Assembly (NCBI RefSeq): GCF_014191775.1
Contig: NZ_JACHXA010000002.1
Coordinates: 496,001 to 560,000 of the forward strand
Direction of reading: 5' to 3'
Length of the DNA: 64,000 nucleotides
Origin: Limibacillus halophilus
Lineage (GTDB): Bacteria; Pseudomonadota; Alphaproteobacteria; Kiloniellales; CECT-8803
Of the stretch, positions 62,880 through 64,000 are shown piece after piece. Position 1 is the stretch's first letter. The number at the start of each line of letters is the position of its first letter. The notes below the pieces were generated by a model. That model saw nothing but the letters and a program-made list of their open reading frames with translations. It searched no databases and had not been told where the DNA came from. The position numbers were made by a program, and so were the translations under genes.

Positions 62880-64000
62880 CGTTGCCTGCCAGAATTTGCT
62901 GATAGATGGCCGGATCGGTTGCGCCTTCGCAGCCAAAAACCAAGACACGAGATGTGTCGTCCAGTCCGAGAGAACGGCGGAGATCCTGGTCGCGGCACGC
63001 AGCGACAAGAGCCACCAATCCTGGTACGGCCGACTCGCCCGCTTCGATTGTACCGCCTCCGGCTTCACCCGATGCCAGCAGCCGCATCATCGATTCGACA
63101 CCCTGCTCTTCGATGGCCAGGAAGTCCTGAGCGCCGCGGGATAGAATATCCCAGGCCAGCAGCGAAGCTTCGCCGCAAGAAAGCCCGGCCATGATGGTCT
63201 CCGCTTCGATCGGCACCGTCGCGGGGCGACCGGCGCGCGCGCTTGCCAGGATGCATGCCGCCGTTGCGGGCTCAACGATCACAAACCGCGGGCGGGCGGC
63301 CCCCAAGCGCTGCCAGAAGGTCGCGCAGACCGCAGCCGCCACGCCGCCAACACCGGCCTGTATGAAAACATGGCTGGGTGGTGGACCCTCGATTTGGTCC
63401 AGCACCTCGGCCGCCATGACGCTGTACCCAGCCATGACATTGCGGGGCAGGTCCATATAACCTTCGTATGAGGTGTCGGAGACCACATACCATCCGTTAG
63501 CCGCCGCTTCCTCCGCGCAACGCCGCAAAGAGGCATCGTAATCGCCATCGATGCGGACAACTTCAGCGCCCAGCGCCTCCATGGCTTCCTGCCGCCCTTT
63601 GCTAACTTCGGCATGAATATAAATTCGGCAAGCGCAGCCAACCATCTGCGCACCCCAGGCCACCGAGCGCCCGTGGTTGCCGTCCGTGGCCGTCACCACC
63701 GTAATATTCTCCACCGCACGCGCCAGCGCGCCGCTACGCAACGCGGCCAAAGGCGGACGTTCACCCTTTTGCGCTTCCAGCAAGTCGGCCATCAGACAAA
63801 CGACGGCGTAGGACCCACCCAAGGCCTTGAAGCTCCCCAACCCAAATCGAGGGCTTTCGTCCTTGTAGAGCACCTCGGCCAGCTGCAGCCCTTCCGCCAG
63901 GTGATTCAGCGACCGCAAGGGTGTTGGCTCATAGCCCGGCCAAGTCGTGATTTCACGCTGAGCGGCTGCGGTCATCGTGGAGGAAAGAACGGCCTCTAAC
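62872..64000 (-). CDS. dpaL: Diaminopropionate ammonia-lyase, 5' end beyond window
   Basis: Fold-type II PLP enzyme converting 2,3-diaminopropionate to pyruvate and ammonia. The PLP lysine is in GLGSFKALGGSYA, followed by TATDGNHGRSVAWGAQ, IQAGVGGVAAAV and FGCEGATDP. The ATG at 63975 leaves only 14 residues before the conserved GYEPTPL, about 28 fewer than in E. coli YgeX, has no ribosome-binding site, and the frame stays open upstream to the window edge with residues (LEAVLSST) that fit the family. I therefore treat the start as lying beyond base 64000. First known gene of a catabolic set with the M24 and racemase-like genes. Confidence 0.88.
   Translation of the reverse strand, partial: LEAVLSSTMTAAAQREITTWPGYEPTPLRSLNHLAEGLQLAEVLYKDESPRFGLGSFKALGGSYAVVCLMADLLEAQKGERPPLAALRSGALARAVENITVVTATDGNHGRSVAWGAQMVGCACRIYIHAEVSKGRQEAMEALGAEVVRIDGDYDASLRRCAEEAAANGWYVVSDTSYEGYMDLPRNVMAGYSVMAAEVLDQIEGPPPSHVFIQAGVGGVAAAVCATFWQRLGAARPRFVIVEPATAACILASARAGRPATVPIEAETIMAGLSCGEASLLAWDILSRGAQDFLAIEEQGVESMMRLLASGEAGGGTIEAGESAVPGLVALVAACRDQDLRRSLGLDDTSRVLVFGCEGATDPAIYQQILAGNDA

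Overview
This is a 64 kb stretch of a high-GC alphaproteobacterial chromosome, probably from the Rhodospirillales or a neighbouring order; the genus cannot be told from the sequence alone. Reasons: a class I lysyl-tRNA synthetase, a long-linker FtsZ ending in the alphaproteobacterial EIPxFLRRQAN-type tail, a DUF1127 protein, a class A RNase P RNA, and a complete dcw cluster that continues into lpxC-bamD-recN-ligA. Coding density is high and most neighbouring genes overlap by 1-4 bases.

Layout. 1-3.6 kb (minus): a truncated DUF1761 membrane protein, lysK, and an ECF sigma / anti-sigma / periplasmic-sensor module. 3.75-7.5 kb: a large DinG-type Fe-S helicase converging on an AEC permease. 7.6-33.6 kb (minus): one long run mraZ-rsmH-ftsL-ftsI-murE-murF-mraY-murD-ftsW-murG-murC-murB-ddl-ftsQ-ftsA-ftsZ, a terminator, then lpxC-bamD-recN-ligA, a threonine-dehydratase-like gene and an unknown small gene. 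It builds lipid II, the divisome and lipid A, and ends in DNA repair. Four MraZ boxes at exact 10-base spacing lie upstream of mraZ.

33.6-35.3 kb is a low-GC pocket next to the mraZ promoter. It holds a two-gene unit, a STAS-HATPase fusion followed by a DUF4325 STAS-like protein. This is the most unusual system in the window and looks like a compact partner-switching or phosphorelay pair of unknown output. Then follow a GNAT, the RNase P RNA gene (minus) with a recognisable promoter overlapping the stop codon of an aminopeptidase P gene, a DUF1127 protein, prmA and a UvrD/PcrA helicase.

42-50 kb is accessory metabolism and stress: a Tat-type cysteine hydrolase divergent from an AraC regulator, an aspartoacylase/succinylglutamate-desuccinylase-like enzyme, a ClC antiporter with CBS domains, two overlapping GNATs, a pentapeptide-repeat protein, a thioesterase and a BASS-type transporter. 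50.9-52.5 kb is an mlaA-mlaC pair for outer-membrane lipid asymmetry. 52.5-60 kb holds ettA, an unknown protein, an exonuclease-CBS-DUF294 fusion, a small membrane protein, and a two-subunit sodium:solute symporter (DUF4212 plus SSS). 60.5-64 kb has a small membrane protein and a catabolic operon on the minus strand: diaminopropionate ammonia-lyase (start beyond the window), M24 peptidase-like hydrolase, Asp/Glu racemase-like enzyme. No tRNA, rRNA, CRISPR array, insertion sequence or prophage was seen.
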